This document shows, in pieces, positions 4,557 through 5,611 of a stretch of 5,611 bases of DNA. This DNA comes from Globobulimina sp. (lineage: Eukaryota > Foraminifera > Rotaliida), in the NCBI GenBank assembly GCA_003354225.1, contig PIVH01000490.1, forward strand, positions 1 to 5,611, written 5' to 3'. The translations under genes were made by a program, and so were the position numbers. Position 1 is the stretch's first letter, and the number at the start of each line of letters is the position of its first letter. The notes below the pieces were generated by a model. The model had not been told where the DNA came from. It searched no databases and was given only the letters and a program-made list of their open reading frames with translations.

Positions 4557-5611
4557 ATAAACACGACCGACCTATCAATTTATTAAGCAAATATATACGG
4601 AAAACGCGGCAAGAAATGGCGACGGACCTCTTTGAGGCCTGCGCCAAGGGCGACATTAAGGTCGTGCGACAGATCTTGACTGTGGATAAGACGGTGGCGG
4701 CCCACGCCCGCGACAACAACACCGACGCCACCGCCCTGATGACGGCCTGCTATCATGGCTATTACACGGTGGCTCAGGAATTATTGCAAACGCGCAAGAT
4801 CTCCATCAATGAGCAAAACTATCACGGCATGACTGCGTTGCACATGGCTGCGCAAGCCGGCTATCACAAAATCGTCGAGTTGTTGATCAAATACGGCATT
4901 GAGATTGACGCCACCACAGAGGACGGGACCACTGCCTTGTTCAATGCGGTGGAAAAGGGACACCTCAAAGTCGTGCAGACATTGTTGGACAACAACGCCG
5001 AAGCAAACTTATGTATGTTCTATTTCTATGCAACTCAAACTGTTTTGCGTTTGGCCTCGCGTTCTACGCAAAATCGCACCCTCTCAACCCACCCAATATA
5101 GCGTCGCGCGACAACGAGTCGCCGCTAATCCAAGCCTGCCATCGCGGACACGACGAGATTGTGTCGTTATTGTTGAAAGCGTCCAACATCAAAATCAACC
5201 AAAAGCGCAAAACGGACGGCGCCACTTCGTTGTTCGTGGCGTGCCGAGAAGGCGCCACCTTGTGTGTCACGCATTTATTGTCCAACAACTTGTTGTTCAT
5301 CAACGAGAGCAAAACGAATGGGCGCTCCCCGCTGTTCATCGCTTCCTTCTTCGGACACAACAGCATCGTGGAAATGTTGATCGCGCACAGCAACAACATG
5401 AAGAACATCCGGATGAACCACGGCATTTTGGACGTGAACCAGTCGGACAGCAAAGTCTTCACTCCGCTGTTCGTGGCGGCGCAGGACGGACACACGCGGA
5501 TCGTGACGTTGTTGTTGCAGAATGCGGCCGACGTGAACCAGGCGGAGCAGCGCGGCCATACTCCGCTGTGGATCACTGCGCTGCGCGGCCACGTGGCGGT
5601 GGTTCGCGTGT
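4557..5611 (+). CDS. Ankyrin-repeat region, partial at the window edge (exons 2 and 3)
   Basis: Ankyrin repeats are 33-residue helix-turn-helix units that bind protein partners. Exons 4557-5012 and 5102-5611 splice in frame. Counting from the CAP-Gly start, the linker is 187-206, repeats start at Met207 (MATDLFEACAKGD), and about eight follow to residue 508: NNTDATALMTACYHG, MTALHMAAQAG, TTALFNAVEKGH, ESPLIQACHRGH, ATSLFVACREG, RSPLFIASFFGH, FTPLFVAAQDGH and a cut HTPLWITALRGH. The sixth full repeat has a longer loop before ILDVNQ. The frame runs off the right edge, so the C-terminus is unseen. ATG 4616 has a good context (A at -3, G at +4), so a separate ankyrin gene starting there is the main alternative. 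Against that, only 110 nt would separate it from the CAP-Gly stop, and the splice candidate preserves frame. Fusions of ankyrin with CAP-Gly are known in CLIP3/CLIP4, but with ankyrin first. G+C is higher than in the left of the window. Confidence 0.87.
5013..5101 (+). other. Intron 2 of the CAP-Gly/ankyrin gene, 89 nt, phase 1
   Basis: Donor GTATGT, acceptor CCAATATAG. Splicing completes a TCG serine codon and restores the ankyrin pattern NAEANL-SSRDNESPL. Without it the frame stops at TAG 5099-5101 inside the acceptor. It contains CTGTTTTGCG at offset 28 and the 12-mer shared with the previous intron. Confidence 0.9.
5067..5078 (+). repeat. Intronic 12-mer CGCAAAATCGCA, copy 2
   Basis: Exact match to 4516-4527 in the preceding intron. 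Confidence 0.85.

Noticed and set aside
4535-4615. Start of the ankyrin frame at GTG 4535
   Set aside because: A GTG start is not expected in a eukaryotic nuclear gene. The stretch 4535-4556 is better explained as the end of intron 1, with exon 2 beginning at 4557 or a separate start at ATG 4616.
5064-5576. - strand ORF of 170 codons under the ankyrin exon
   Set aside because: It is a shadow of the GC-rich ankyrin coding strand. It is rich in Cys, Trp and Arg and has no recognisable domain.
1-5611. CRISPR arrays, tRNA or rRNA genes, transposon ends, bacterial defence systems
   Set aside because: I saw no regularly spaced repeats, cloverleaf, rRNA-like sequence, terminal inverted repeats or transposase motifs. 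The spliced genes point to an ordinary eukaryotic nuclear locus.

Overview
The window looks like nuclear DNA of a eukaryote, probably a unicellular or otherwise compact genome. The evidence is short spliceosomal introns (52-89 nt, GT...AG), very short gaps between genes, a dynein light chain, CAP-Gly domains and ankyrin repeats. The genetic code appears standard: TAA and TGA both end genes, and TAG, TAA or TGA close the introns when read through. I cannot name the species. A protist with a large cytoskeletal and ankyrin repertoire (foraminiferan-like, for example) is only a guess.

Layout. Positions 1-514 are AT-rich. They hold one weak + strand reading frame (169-429), a 14-bp tandem duplication, and two facing AATAAA hexamers (466-471 on +, 434-439 on -), as expected where two genes converge. 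From 3071 down to 515, on the - strand, lie two unrecognised reading frames. One is a 602-residue basic protein with a poly-lysine tract and an RGG-type patch (3071-1263). The other is a 192-residue protein (1093-515) whose frame stays open 30 codons upstream of its first ATG, so the two may be exons of one gene. From 3711 to 3246, also on -, is a four-exon gene that no single reading frame reveals. Spliced, it gives a 95-residue LC8-type dynein light chain.

After a 210-bp divergent gap (3712-3921) the + strand carries a protein with two CAP-Gly domains, then a long ankyrin-repeat region that runs off the right edge. A 76-nt intron (4481-4556) joins the CAP-Gly exon in frame to the ankyrin exon. 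A second, 89-nt intron (5013-5101) splits the third full ankyrin repeat. The two introns share sequence elements, which supports both. The right-hand third is visibly richer in G+C than the rest.

How the genes may work together. A dynein light chain and a double CAP-Gly protein (a microtubule plus-end / dynactin-type module) are head to head over a short shared promoter region. The pairing suggests co-expressed parts of microtubule-based transport. The ankyrin part could couple cargo or membrane partners to microtubules. That functional link is inference; the domain assignments come directly from the sequence.
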